Below are positions 25,741 through 34,445 of a stretch of DNA of 43,499 nucleotides, piece after piece. Made by a program: the position numbers and the translations under genes. The DNA comes from Campylobacteraceae bacterium. Lineage in GTDB: Bacteria > Campylobacterota > Campylobacteria > Campylobacterales > Sulfurovaceae. The stretch covers positions 1-43,499 of the forward strand of contig JALVTE010000035.1 in NCBI GenBank assembly GCA_027024155.1, written 5' to 3'. Within the stretch, counting starts at the first letter, position 1, and each line of letters opens with the position of its first letter. Below the pieces are notes generated by a model. It ran no database searches. It was not told the DNA's origin and worked only from the letters and a program-made list of their open reading frames with translations.

Positions 25741-27483
25741 ATGAAAAGTTTAAGATTACTAAATATGGTAGTAGCAACAAGTTTTGTAGCTACTTTAGCA
25801 ATGGCTGGCACATCTAAAATGAATTTTGCAAAAGTTTATGAAAAAGAGTGTCAGGGATGTCATGGACCAATTCATCAAGGTGGAGTTGGTGCAGACTTAA
25901 GACCAAAAGCTTTAAAAAAGAAGAATAGAGAATTTTTGGCAGAAACAATTCTTAATGGTCGTGAAAATACTGCTATGCCAGCATGGAAAGATAAGTTTAG
26001 CAAAGATGATGCAACTGGTATGGTAGATTGGTTAATGGATTGGAAAAATACAGTTGAGTTAAAACTTGACTTAAAAAAAGTAAAAAAATCATGGACTAAA
26101 CTTGCTGATGTAGATGCTTTAGCAAAAAAATATCCAGTTGCTAAAGATGGCACTTTAAAATATAAAGGTGCACAAGTTAAAAATGTTAAAGATATTACAT
26201 TTGCAACAGAGAGAGATGCATCTTTAGTTGATTTTATCGATTCAACTACTGGTAAAGTTCTTAGCCGCCATAAAGCTGGATTTGCGGTACATGTTACTGT
26301 AACAAATAAAGCTAATCCTAGATATGCTTACTCTATTAGCCGTTCTGGAAGATTAACAATGTTTGATATTGGAGCTCCAGGGCAACCAGCATTGGCAATG
26401 GCACAAGTTGGTCAAGAGTCTCGTGGTCTTGCGGTTTCTCCAGATGGTAAATATGTAATGGCTGGTGATTATAATCCAGGTGGTGCAGTACTTTGTGATG
26501 CGCATACATTAGAGCCTTTAAAAGCGTACGATACAAGTCGTGTAATTAATATGGATGGACAAATAGAGCCTAGTCGTGTTGCATACATTGCAGACACACC
26601 ATATGGTCCATATTTCTCATTTGCATTAAAAGATGCTGGACATGTTTATATTGTAGATTACTCTAAACCTGACTTCCCAATAGTTGGTGATATTCCAAAA
26701 ATTGGTAGAGTTCTTCACGACGCATTTGAAAATGAAAACAAAGGTGAAGACTTTGGAAGATATGTACAAGTTGCATCTCAGGGAAGTGACTTAATGGGTA
26801 TTGTGGATTTAAAAACTAAGAAATTAGCTGCAAAGGTATTTACAGGTAAAAAATCTAAGCCACATCCAGGGCAAGGTGCTTCTTGGTATAATAAAAAGAT
26901 GGGTAAACAACTTAATGCAACACAGAGTATGAACTTTGGACAAGTTGTAATTTGGACATCTCCAGGTTGGAAAGTTGTTAAAAAGATTAAAACTGCTGGT
27001 GGTGGACTATTCGTAGGTACAGGTGAAGATACACCATGGATTTGGGCTGACTGTGTACTTGGTAAACCAGCTAACTACAATAAAGTTTACTTAATTAATA
27101 AAGAGACTTTAGAAACAGATAGAATTATTGAAGTTGGTAAGAAAAAAGGTAAACTTATCGATGCTAAAACAGGCAAAGTATTACAAACTTGGGATGCAAC
27201 TCAACATGTAACAGTACCTGTAAACGAAAAAGCATTTGGTAAAGAGAAAATTATGCCAGTACCAACTAAGTTAGGAGCTGTTGTTAAAAATCCAGTACAA
27301 CCTAGATTACTTCATGCAGAGCCTGCTAACCATGGCAAGTGGACTATGATTTCAGAGTGGACAACAGGAAGAATTGGTATTTATGATTCTGAGACAGGTA
27401 AGTTTATTAAGTATATAGAAAACTTAACTACACCTACATTTACTTACTCAGTTGAGCATAGACAACATATTCCTGGTGCTTAA
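25741..27483 (+). CDS. nirS: Cytochrome cd1 nitrite reductase (NO-forming)
   Basis: The 580-residue protein has a signal peptide (1-22), an N-terminal cytochrome c domain with CQGCH (37-41), and an eight-bladed propeller that binds haem d1 (about 145-580). Family segments in the propeller include GLAVSPDGKYVMAGDYNPGG, DGQIEPSRVAYIADTPYGPY, GRYVQVASQGSDLMGIVDL and the haem-d1-site HPGQGASWY. It reduces nitrite to NO in the periplasm. GAGGAGG precedes the ATG. No TTGAT-type box lies directly upstream; a TATAAT at 25705 suggests its own promoter, or it is read from the nor promoter. Confidence 0.97.
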   Translation: MKSLRLLNMVVATSFVATLAMAGTSKMNFAKVYEKECQGCHGPIHQGGVGADLRPKALKKKNREFLAETILNGRENTAMPAWKDKFSKDDATGMVDWLMDWKNTVELKLDLKKVKKSWTKLADVDALAKKYPVAKDGTLKYKGAQVKNVKDITFATERDASLVDFIDSTTGKVLSRHKAGFAVHVTVTNKANPRYAYSISRSGRLTMFDIGAPGQPALAMAQVGQESRGLAVSPDGKYVMAGDYNPGGAVLCDAHTLEPLKAYDTSRVINMDGQIEPSRVAYIADTPYGPYFSFALKDAGHVYIVDYSKPDFPIVGDIPKIGRVLHDAFENENKGEDFGRYVQVASQGSDLMGIVDLKTKKLAAKVFTGKKSKPHPGQGASWYNKKMGKQLNATQSMNFGQVVIWTSPGWKVVKKIKTAGGGLFVGTGEDTPWIWADCVLGKPANYNKVYLINKETLETDRIIEVGKKKGKLIDAKTGKVLQTWDATQHVTVPVNEKAFGKEKIMPVPTKLGAVVKNPVQPRLLHAEPANHGKWTMISEWTTGRIGIYDSETGKFIKYIENLTTPTFTYSVEHRQHIPGA

Positions 27484-27510
27484 TATTTTTACTCTCCCCT
27501 TTTGGTGAGG

Positions 27511-27548
27511 GTAATTTATTTATGCTTTTAGGAGCATAAATAAATTAC
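27511..27548. other. Long perfect hairpin between nirS and the pentahaem cytochrome
   Basis: A 16-bp perfect stem (27511-27526 with 27533-27548), with AATTTATTTATGCT-type arms and a six-base loop (TTTAGG), extends further with a wobble and two more pairs. There is no T-tract after it on either strand, so it is more likely a 3'-end protection or processing element than a terminator. It would separate the abundant nirS message from the downstream gene. Confidence 0.6.
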
Positions 27549-27564
27549 TCTATTGGACTTGCTA

Positions 27565-28671
27565 ATGCGAATAATTTACTCTTTTTTACTCTTAATATCT
27601 CTACTCTTTCCTAAATATTTAGATAACAAATCTTGCAAAGAGTGCCATGAAACTATTTATAATGAATTTGAAGAGTCTATGCACTCTAAAAGTTACTTTA
27701 CAGATGAGTTACATAGAAAAGTAGCAAATGCTGCTAGTACAAAAAAGTATGAATGTGCAGTATGCCATATGCCAATGGCTGATAATTTGCAAGATTTAGT
27801 AACAGGAAAAGCTAGACCCAATAAAAACAATAAAACTCAAACCGATGGAGTATCTTGTTACTTTTGTCACACTATCGCATATGTTAAAAAGGCTCATAAA
27901 TTTAATATTAATATAAAATCAAGACAGGCTCAAAATTATAAGCCTACTCTTTATGGTAGATTAACAAATCCAGACCATAACGATAAACACTCTTCTGTCT
28001 CTAATCCTATTTATGGAAAAATGGTTTGTATGGGGTGCCATTCACATAAATTAAATGATAATAATGTAACAATTTTTAAAGCAATGGGGAAAAATCAAAA
28101 CTCTTTAGAGTGCATAAAGTGCCATATGCCAGAAGTAGACGGTGGTGCAGAAAAGATGGATAGAAAGGCTAGGGGACATCACGCTAGCCATAAGTTTTTA
28201 GGTATTCACGACGCTGAGTTTAGAAAAAAAGGTGTAGATATAAATGCAACAGTTGAAGGCAAAGAGTTAAAAGTAAGACTAATAAATAAAATGCCACACC
28301 CTTTAATTATACAACCAGCAAGAGCTAAATTTTTAAAAATTGTAGTAAAACAGAGGGGTAAAATTGTTTGGCAAAATTATAAGAGTAGTCCAAGTGAAGA
28401 TAAAAAGGCATATTTTGCATATAGTTTTAAGAGAAATGGTAAAAAAATAGTAGTGCCAGCTACCGCAACTGAAGGCAGTGTGCATAACTTAAATGCAAAA
28501 GAGATTAAGACCTTAACTTACACTATACCTATTTTGAAAAAAGGTGATAAAGTGCAAATATCTCTATATGTGCAGTTAGCAAAAAGTGATTGTGCTAAAG
28601 CTATAAATTTAAAAAATAAAAAATTATTAGAGCCAATGCTTATAAAGAGTGTTACTATAAGAGTATATTAA
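27565..28671 (+). CDS. Periplasmic pentahaem cytochrome c in the nir cluster
   Basis: The product (368 residues from the ATG at 27565) has a signal peptide (MRIIYSFLLLISLLFPKYL) and five CXXCH sites: CKECH, CAVCH, CYFCH, CMGCH, CIKCH. It is a paralogue of the protein at 8649-9761, with the same haem spacing and the same haem-free C-terminal beta-rich part (NKMPHPLIIQPARAKFLKI here). Its place after nirS suggests that it delivers electrons to NirS, or handles a nitrogen oxide. A TTG at 27553 is the alternative start; no strong ribosome-binding site is seen for either. Confidence 0.8.
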   Translation: MRIIYSFLLLISLLFPKYLDNKSCKECHETIYNEFEESMHSKSYFTDELHRKVANAASTKKYECAVCHMPMADNLQDLVTGKARPNKNNKTQTDGVSCYFCHTIAYVKKAHKFNINIKSRQAQNYKPTLYGRLTNPDHNDKHSSVSNPIYGKMVCMGCHSHKLNDNNVTIFKAMGKNQNSLECIKCHMPEVDGGAEKMDRKARGHHASHKFLGIHDAEFRKKGVDINATVEGKELKVRLINKMPHPLIIQPARAKFLKIVVKQRGKIVWQNYKSSPSEDKKAYFAYSFKRNGKKIVVPATATEGSVHNLNAKEIKTLTYTIPILKKGDKVQISLYVQLAKSDCAKAINLKNKKLLEPMLIKSVTIRVY

Positions 28672-28688
28672 ATTATTCTTAATCTAAT

Positions 28689-28731
28689 TTGATAAATATC
28701 AACTCCAAGTAAATCTAAGTTTTAGTATAAT
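28689..28731 (+). promoter_or_regulatory. FNR-type promoter of the nirF operon
   Basis: TTGATAAATATCAA (28689-28702) is a perfect dyad and TATAAT (28726-28731) begins 30.5 bp from its centre. The start would be near 28738, 20 bases before the nirF ATG. Confidence 0.75.
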
Positions 28732-28757
28732 TGTTATAAGAAAATTAAAGGATATGT

Positions 28758-29858
28758 ATGAAATTTTTATTATCAGTACTATTTGTAGTTTCAACATTTT
28801 TTGCAACTACACTTAGTGCAAAAGAGAAGTATTTTGTGGTAGAGAGAGAGTCTCAATCGGTAGCTGTTATAGAAGATGGCTTGGTAAAACGGCATATGGA
28901 ACATATGCATAATATGAATCATGGAGTAATTAAGTTTTATAAAAATGATGGTTACTTAATTAGTAGAGATGGTTATATTGTAAAGTTTGACCCAAAGACA
29001 GAGAAAAAGTTAGCAGAGTACAAAACAAGTAAATCTGCAATAGGCTTTGTTGTTGGTAAAAATTTTGTTGCAGTTGCAAACTATGATGATAAGAGTGTAG
29101 ATATTTTAACAAGAGATTTAAAACCTATTCAAAAGATAAAAACAGGTTCTAAAAATGTTGGTATTAAAATTTACAAAGATAAATTAATTTTTGCACAAAT
29201 GGATAACGATAAAGTTAGTGTTTATAAAGATGTAAACTTTGGCAAGGCAAAACCTAAATTTGTTTTAGAAAAAGAGTTTAAGGTTGGAAAAATGCCATTT
29301 GATGCAATGATTCAGGGTAAAACTTATATTGTAGGATTTTTCTTAACAAAAGGCTTTGGTGTTATAGACTTGGATAAAATGAAATATAAATTAATTCCAG
29401 TTACGGGTGATGGGAATAAACCAGTTTTAAAAATACCACATTTTGGATTTTGGTCTCTAAGTAGAGATAAAACTTTTATTCCAGCAGTTGGTGATAATAA
29501 AGTTATGGTTTATGATAAAAAGTTTAACTTCTTGAAAAATATAGAGGTAAAAGGTTTACCTGTGTTTACCTCTTTAAGTCCGGACCAAAAATATATTGCT
29601 GTAACATTTAGTGGAAAAGATTTTCCTTATGTTCAAATAATAGATACAAAAAGCCTTAAAGTTATAAAAACATTCCACTTTAAAGGTAAAGTACTACATA
29701 TCAGATGGTCTAATGAATACCCTAATCTTTATGTCTCTGTAAATGGAGCCAATGAAGTAGATGTAATAGATACAAAAGATTGGTTTAAAGAGCGAGAAAT
29801 TTATCAAGTTAAAAAACCATCTGGAATATTTGTATATAAAAGTAAAGATAAAAAGTAG
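28758..29858 (+). CDS. nirF: Haem d1 biosynthesis protein NirF
   Basis: The 366-residue protein has a signal peptide (MKFLLSVLFVVSTFFATTLSA) and a propeller-type body (repeats such as VVERESQSVAVIEDG, VAVANYDDKSVDIL, IAVTFSGKDFPYVQIIDTKSLKVI) like the d1 domain of NirS but without the cytochrome c part. The histidine-rich segment KRHMEHMHNMNHG (about 44-56) includes a likely d1-site His. NirF acts in the periplasm late in haem d1 synthesis. The related NirN also has this fold, but is longer and carries a cytochrome c domain. It is the first gene of a five-gene operon. Confidence 0.85.
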   Translation: MKFLLSVLFVVSTFFATTLSAKEKYFVVERESQSVAVIEDGLVKRHMEHMHNMNHGVIKFYKNDGYLISRDGYIVKFDPKTEKKLAEYKTSKSAIGFVVGKNFVAVANYDDKSVDILTRDLKPIQKIKTGSKNVGIKIYKDKLIFAQMDNDKVSVYKDVNFGKAKPKFVLEKEFKVGKMPFDAMIQGKTYIVGFFLTKGFGVIDLDKMKYKLIPVTGDGNKPVLKIPHFGFWSLSRDKTFIPAVGDNKVMVYDKKFNFLKNIEVKGLPVFTSLSPDQKYIAVTFSGKDFPYVQIIDTKSLKVIKTFHFKGKVLHIRWSNEYPNLYVSVNGANEVDVIDTKDWFKEREIYQVKKPSGIFVYKSKDKK

Positions 29859-29860
29859 AG

Positions 29861-30244
29861 ATGAAAAAAGTAGCACTATTTCTACTGCTACTTAATGGGT
29901 TTATTATTGCAGAAAATCTGCATTGGTTTGGAGATTATAATAAGGCATTAGCAGAAGCTAAAGTAGCTAAAAAGCCACTTTTGCTTTTAGTAGTTAGTAG
30001 AGATAAAAACTCTACAACTATTTTAAAAACTTGTTTCTCTAAAGATAGTGTAATTAAAGAAGTGAATAGTAAAACAGTACCAGTTATTGTACTCTTTGAG
30101 GGTAGAAACAGCTATCCTATAGAGATGTATTATACAACTGTTTTTCCAACTCTGTTTATAGTAAATAGTAGTGATGAAACATTACGATATAAGCCATTAT
30201 ATGGTGAGGAAATTAGAGCAAAAACTCTACTAAAATTGTTTTAA
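29861..30244 (+). CDS. Periplasmic thioredoxin-fold protein lacking CXXC
   Basis: The 127-residue protein has a signal peptide (MKKVALFLLLLNGFIIA) and a thioredoxin-like domain of the DUF255/thioredoxin_7 kind (HWFGDYNKALAEAKVAKKPLLLLVVSRD, later TTVFPTLFIVN with the cis-Pro loop). The usual CXXC is replaced by TTILKTCF, leaving a single Cys, so it cannot act as an ordinary disulfide oxidoreductase. It lies two bases after nirF in the haem d1 operon. It may hold or deliver a protein or haem d1 in NirS maturation; this is inference. Confidence 0.7.
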   Translation: MKKVALFLLLLNGFIIAENLHWFGDYNKALAEAKVAKKPLLLLVVSRDKNSTTILKTCFSKDSVIKEVNSKTVPVIVLFEGRNSYPIEMYYTTVFPTLFIVNSSDETLRYKPLYGEEIRAKTLLKLF

Positions 30245-30300
30245 ATCAATAAGTATTTATTTAAATAGTGATACTATTAATTTTAATTAAAGGTTGGCAT

Positions 30301-30654
30301 ATGAAAAAAGTTATTGTATTTATAGTGTTTGGCTCAATTCTTATAGCAGATGTAAGTGGTAAAAAAGTATTTGAAACTTATTGTTGGGGGTGTCATCACC
30401 AAACGGCTGTTGCATTTGCTCCTCCATTTGCTCAAATTGCAAGTAAAAGAAGTGCCAGTGAAATCAGAGCGATGATAGCTGACCCAAAAGATGTATCTAA
30501 AGTTTTTGGGTATAAGAGAAATGCGATGCCAGCTTTTAAGCTAAAAGAGGATGAGTTAGAGGCAATTACTCGATATATTTTAAGTTATAAACCAAAAGAT
30601 AGCAACTCTACAGATACTAATGTAACAGATAGCAATAATACAAAGGCAAAATAA
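30301..30654 (+). CDS. Small c-type cytochrome, NirC-like
   Basis: The 117-residue protein has a signal peptide (MKKVIVFIVFGSILIA) and one haem site CWGCH (28-32). A methionine in KRNAMPAFKL (about 75-79) is the probable second ligand. The C-terminus is a low-complexity Asn/Thr/Ser tail. NirC-type cytochromes carry electrons in NirS maturation or to NirS. The ATG at 30301 was chosen over TTG/ATG options upstream because it gives the signal peptide. It overlaps nirJ by one base (TAATG). Confidence 0.75.
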   Translation: MKKVIVFIVFGSILIADVSGKKVFETYCWGCHHQTAVAFAPPFAQIASKRSASEIRAMIADPKDVSKVFGYKRNAMPAFKLKEDELEAITRYILSYKPKDSNSTDTNVTDSNNTKAK

Positions 30655-31763
30655 TGTTTCGATTAAGCAATTTACTAAAATCGGTAGTAGAAGAGAAACC
30701 TAGTCGCTCGCTAGATGGAGCGATTGCTATTTGGAACTTTACAAATAGATGCAACCTCTCATGTCTACACTGCTACTCTAAAGCTACACTTGACTCTAAA
30801 GATACTTTAAGTACCCAAGATATTTTAGATACACTGCCAAAGTTAAAAGAAAATGGTATAAAGTTTCTAATATTTAGCGGAGGCGAACCACTTACAAGAG
30901 CCGATATTTATGATATTGCTGCAACTTGCAGGGAGCTTGGCATAATTACTTATCTCTCTACAAATGGGCTTTATGTAAAAAGTAGTAATGCTCAAAAGAT
31001 ATTAGAGACATTTAACTATGTTGGTATAAGTATAGATGGCTCCCCCGAGACGCACGATAAGTTTCGTGGCTTGAAAGGTGCATTTGAAGAGTCGATGAAG
31101 TCGGTTCGCCTGCTTAATAGCTATGGCATAAGCAAAGTTGGTATTCGCTTTACAATAACAAAAGAGACACTGCCTGATTTGGAGTATATATTTGATTTAG
31201 CCGAAAAAGAGAATATTCCAAAAGTATATATTTCGCATTTGGTTTATAGTGGGCGAGGCTTGGATAATTTGAAGATGGATATTAGCAAAGAGCAGAGAAT
31301 CGAAGCGGTAAATTATATAATAAACAAAGCATTTGAGTATTATGATGAGGGCAGAGACATAGAGATTGTTACCGGTAATATGGAGATGGATGCTATAATG
31401 TTTTTAGAGAAGTTTAAAAGAATGTATCCACAATATGCAGATGAGATGGAGAGTAGACTTAAAGCATGGGGTGGAAATAGTGCTGCAAGAAAGCTTCTAA
31501 ATATTGATAGCGAAGGTAATGTAAAGCCAGACCCATTCTTTCCATACACTATAGGTAATATTTTTAAAGAAGATTTTAGCACTATTTGGCAAGCAAAAAC
31601 AGATATGCTAAATAGGCTTCGTGAACATCCGAGAAAGTTAGGTGGTAAGTGTGAGAATTGCCGTTATTTGGATATATGTAATGGCGGTAGCCGTAGTCGT
31701 GCTTGGGCAATTTATGACGACCTTTGGGCTCAAGACCCATCGTGTTACATAGGGGGAAATTAG
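30654..31763 (+). CDS. nirJ: Radical SAM haem d1 biosynthesis protein NirJ
   Basis: The 369-residue protein has the radical-SAM cluster NRCNLSCLHCYSK (Cys33, Cys37, Cys40), the SAM-binding FSGGEPLTR segment (about 81-89), and a C-terminal SPASM-type domain with CENCRYLDICNGGSRSRAWA. NirJ replaces two propionates with carbonyl oxygens in d1 precursor synthesis. The haem d1 context and C-terminal pattern separate it from AhbC/AhbD. It sits between a NirC-like cytochrome and nirE, two bases before the latter. Confidence 0.9.
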   Translation: MFRLSNLLKSVVEEKPSRSLDGAIAIWNFTNRCNLSCLHCYSKATLDSKDTLSTQDILDTLPKLKENGIKFLIFSGGEPLTRADIYDIAATCRELGIITYLSTNGLYVKSSNAQKILETFNYVGISIDGSPETHDKFRGLKGAFEESMKSVRLLNSYGISKVGIRFTITKETLPDLEYIFDLAEKENIPKVYISHLVYSGRGLDNLKMDISKEQRIEAVNYIINKAFEYYDEGRDIEIVTGNMEMDAIMFLEKFKRMYPQYADEMESRLKAWGGNSAARKLLNIDSEGNVKPDPFFPYTIGNIFKEDFSTIWQAKTDMLNRLREHPRKLGGKCENCRYLDICNGGSRSRAWAIYDDLWAQDPSCYIGGN

Positions 31764-31765
31764 CA

Positions 31766-32506
31766 ATGGGTAAAGTATATTTAACAGGTGCCGGACCTGG
31801 TGATATAGAGCTTTTAACGCTTAAGGCATATAGGCTTATACAAAAAGCCGATGTAATTGTTTATGATAGATTAGCCAATCCAGAAATACTAAAAGAGGCA
31901 AAAGATGGATGTGAATTTATATATGTAGGAAAAGCAGACTCACACCACTCTTTGCCACAAGATGAGATAAATGAGTTACTTTACCAATTAGCATTAAAAT
32001 ATGAAACTGTAGTTAGACTTAAAGGTGGAGACCCATTGGTGTTTGGACGAGGTGGCGAAGAGGCACTTTATTTAAAATCTAAGGGTATTAAATTTGAATT
32101 TATTCCAGGTATTACCTCTGCAATAGCAGTACCTCAGTATGCTGGAATACCAGTAACGCATAGAGGGGTTACTGTATCTTTTAGGGTTGTTACGGGGCAT
32201 GAGGCACCAGATAAAAAGCAGTCTCAAATTCCTTGGGATAATTTTAAAACAGACGATACAATCGTATTTTTGATGGGATTGCATAATTTAGATAAAATTA
32301 CAAAAAAGCTTATAGAGATAGGCAAGCCAAAAGATTTTCCTATAGCTGTAATTAGTAAAGGTACAACAAGCGATGAAAAAACAGTAATTGGCACACTAGA
32401 AGATATTTGGCAAAAAGCGAAAGATTTGCCAACCCCTGCACTAATTGTTGTTGGCGAAGTTGTTAAATTAAAAGATGATTTAAGTTGGTTTGAAAAGGAA
32501 GATTAG
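31766..32506 (+). CDS. nirE: Uroporphyrinogen-III C-methyltransferase (CobA/NirE)
   Basis: The 246-residue protein is a SUMT-type methyltransferase: GKVYLTGAGPGDIELLTLKAYRLI at the start, then VVRLKGGDPLVFGRGGEEALYL (about 83-104), PGITSAIAVPQYAGIPVTHRG and, near the end, TPALIVVGEVVKL. It adds two methyls to uroporphyrinogen III to give precorrin-2, the entry point to siroheme and haem d1. In an operon with nirF and nirJ it is best read as NirE; CobA is the alternative name. The ATG at 31766 lies two bases after nirJ; the longer frame lacks the GKVYLTGAGPG start. Confidence 0.9.
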   Translation: MGKVYLTGAGPGDIELLTLKAYRLIQKADVIVYDRLANPEILKEAKDGCEFIYVGKADSHHSLPQDEINELLYQLALKYETVVRLKGGDPLVFGRGGEEALYLKSKGIKFEFIPGITSAIAVPQYAGIPVTHRGVTVSFRVVTGHEAPDKKQSQIPWDNFKTDDTIVFLMGLHNLDKITKKLIEIGKPKDFPIAVISKGTTSDEKTVIGTLEDIWQKAKDLPTPALIVVGEVVKLKDDLSWFEKED

Positions 32507-32582
32507 ACTGCTTGTAGAACTACTTATATGTACAATTTTTAAAGAAGTCTATTTTTAAGTGCTTATAAGTTACACTTAAAAA

Positions 32583-32624
32583 TTGATTTATATCAATTTA
32601 TATATAAAATTTCAAATTTTAGAT
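32583..32624 (+). promoter_or_regulatory. FNR-type promoter of the CRP/FNR gene
   Basis: TTGATTTATATCAA (32583-32596) is a perfect dyad and TTAGAT (32619-32624) begins 29.5 bp from its centre. Placement suggests positive autoregulation or control by another FNR-like protein. Confidence 0.7.
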
Positions 32625-32662
32625 AAATTGTGATACTATATACCAACTTTTGGGAGGTGTAT

Positions 32663-33364
32663 ATGTATAATATAGATGAAATACCATTTTTTGCTACTTT
32701 ACCAAAGCCTTACCAGAATATGATAAAAGAGAAACTCTTTACTAAACATTATACAAAAGGGAGTATAGTTTTTTTCGAGGGTGATAGAAGTAAGTATATG
32801 TATATAGTTTTAGAAGGTAGTGTAAAGATGTATAAAACTACCCCTAAAGGTAATCAAGTACATATAAATATACTTAATGCCCCCTCCTTAATTGGTGAGT
32901 ATATATATTTTGAAGATCAAGCCTTTCCTGCTACTTGTGAATTTGTTACAGATGGAGTTATTGGCTTATTACCATTTAGCTTAATTGAAGATTTATTAAC
33001 ACATAAAGAGTTTGCAAAGGCAATTATTCGCTCTCTTACTGGAAAAATTGCACTATTATCTACACTTATTCATCAAGAGACAGTATTAAGTTCAGAAGCA
33101 AAAGTGGCAGATATAATTATACGTAAAGAGTCTATTTTTCAGAGACTTAAAAATAGTGAAATAGCTTCTATATTAAATGTGACACCAGAGACTTTTTCAA
33201 GAATTTTAGCTAAGTTCAAAAAAGAGGGAATCATATCAATAAAAGCCCATAAACTAGAAGTTTTGGATAGAAAAAAACTTGAAATTATTTTAGAGACAAA
33301 TAAGGTTAAAGAGTGCAATGATTGCATAGTTAATTTTAAAAAGCAGATAGGATTTGAAGATTAG
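32663..33364 (+). CDS. CRP/FNR-family regulator of denitrification (DNR/NNR-like)
   Basis: The 233-residue protein has an N-terminal cNMP-binding-type beta-roll (about 15-115, GSIVFFEGDRSKYMYIVLEGSV), a dimerisation helix and a C-terminal helix-turn-helix with recognition helix TPETFSRILAKF (about 181-192). The E-x-x-S-R arrangement is that of FNR, which reads TTGAT. No N-terminal cysteine cluster for Fe-S is present, so an oxygen-sensing FNR role is unlikely; a NO or haem sensor of the DNR kind is more likely. A late CNDC (about 217-220) is unusual. The ATG at 32663 follows GGGAGGTG; it lies downstream of a TTGAT box. Confidence 0.85.
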   Translation: MYNIDEIPFFATLPKPYQNMIKEKLFTKHYTKGSIVFFEGDRSKYMYIVLEGSVKMYKTTPKGNQVHINILNAPSLIGEYIYFEDQAFPATCEFVTDGVIGLLPFSLIEDLLTHKEFAKAIIRSLTGKIALLSTLIHQETVLSSEAKVADIIIRKESIFQRLKNSEIASILNVTPETFSRILAKFKKEGIISIKAHKLEVLDRKKLEIILETNKVKECNDCIVNFKKQIGFED

Positions 33365-33441
33365 CCTAAAAATTTGTAGAGTGTGCTACCTTAGTACACT
33401 GAAAGGTAGAAACTCTTCAAATTGAAGCGTGGCACTGTGCA

Positions 33442-34215
33442 CTACACTAAATACATTAACAAGAATATACCAAAAATTATTCTATAAGCACCAAACCAAT
33501 TTAGTGAATAATGCTCTACAAACTTTAGAAATACTTTTACAGTAATATATGCCACCACAAAACTAACTACAAAGCCAACTGCTAATACTGTACCGTTTAT
33601 TGTTGTAAATGTATGGATATTTTTTAAAAACTCATATCCACTTGCTGCTAGCATTGTAGGAATTGCAAGTAAAAAACTAAAGTCTGCTGCTGTTTTTCTG
33701 CTAAGTCCGCTAAGCATTCCGCCAACTATTGTAGAGCCACTTCGGCTAGTACCTGGTATTAGGGCAAATACTTGTGAAAAACCTATTATTAGGGCTTGTT
33801 TCATACTTACATCTTCGACATTGGTAATTAACTCTTTTTCGTTTTTCTTTTGGTAAAAGTACTCTACAATAAAAAATATAACACCACCAATAATAAACAT
33901 CCACGCCGACGTAGTTACAGTAAACAGCTCCTTAATTTGGTGTCTAAAAATAAAACCAATAACTGCTAGGGGTAAGAAAGCAGCTATCACTTTTTTCCAA
34001 AGCCCTATCTCTTTTAAATTGAGTTTATTCAGATAAATTAGCATAATAGCCAAAGTCGCACCCAGTTGGATAATCACCTCAAATGCAACCATAGATTCAC
34101 TCTGTTTTAAACCTAAAAGATTAGATGTAATAATCATATGTGCAGTAGAAGATATTGGCAAAAACTCTGTAATACCCTCTACAATTCCTAAAATAACGCT
34201 ATCTATAATATTCAT
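33442..34215 (-). CDS. uppP: Undecaprenyl-diphosphatase UppP (BacA)
   Basis: The 257-residue membrane protein has the two family motifs: [17 protein letters not shown] (about 13-29, including the catalytic E-x3-E-type and SSTAH) and [14 protein letters not shown] (about 158-171, with the PGxSRSG-type arginine). About seven membrane helices are seen. It recycles undecaprenyl diphosphate to the monophosphate lipid carrier of cell-wall synthesis and can confer bacitracin resistance. Length is normal. It faces the CRP/FNR gene with a 77-bp gap and has a repeat block upstream. Confidence 0.96.
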   Translation of the reverse strand: MNIIDSVILGIVEGITEFLPISSTAHMIITSNLLGLKQSESMVAFEVIIQLGATLAIMLIYLNKLNLKEIGLWKKVIAAFLPLAVIGFIFRHQIKELFTVTTSAWMFIIGGVIFFIVEYFYQKKNEKELITNVEDVSMKQALIIGFSQVFALIPGTSRSGSTIVGGMLSGLSRKTAADFSFLLAIPTMLAASGYEFLKNIHTFTTINGTVLAVGFVVSFVVAYITVKVFLKFVEHYSLNWFGAYRIIFGIFLLMYLV

Positions 34216-34240
34216 GTTTATTCCTTCTGTTTATAAGCTG

Positions 34241-34308
34241 AAAGCTTAAAGCCAAAAGCTAAAAGCCGGTAATGTTGTGCAATTTGTCATTCCTGTGAAA
34301 GCAGGAAT
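34241..34308. repeat. Compound repeat: heptamer array plus ATTCC palindrome
   Basis: Four heptamers (AAAGCTT, AAAGCCA, AAAGCTA, AAAGCCG; 34241-34268) are identical to the array at 21308-21335. In both places a GTCATTCC palindrome follows 20 bases later: here ATTCCTG/CAGGAAT (34289-34295 with 34302-34308), with a GAAA-type loop, then TCTACAG. The remainder to 34440 has no gene. Confidence 0.85.
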
Positions 34309-34445
34309 CTACAGTTTTTGAAAGCGAAATGTGCTGCTTCCTTTTTCTAATCTCTTATCTCTAATTGAGCCTTAGATTTCCGCTTTCTTGGGAATAACTA
34401 GAGGCATTTCTTCTTTTTTCATAAAAGAGGCGAAGCCACCCTGCT

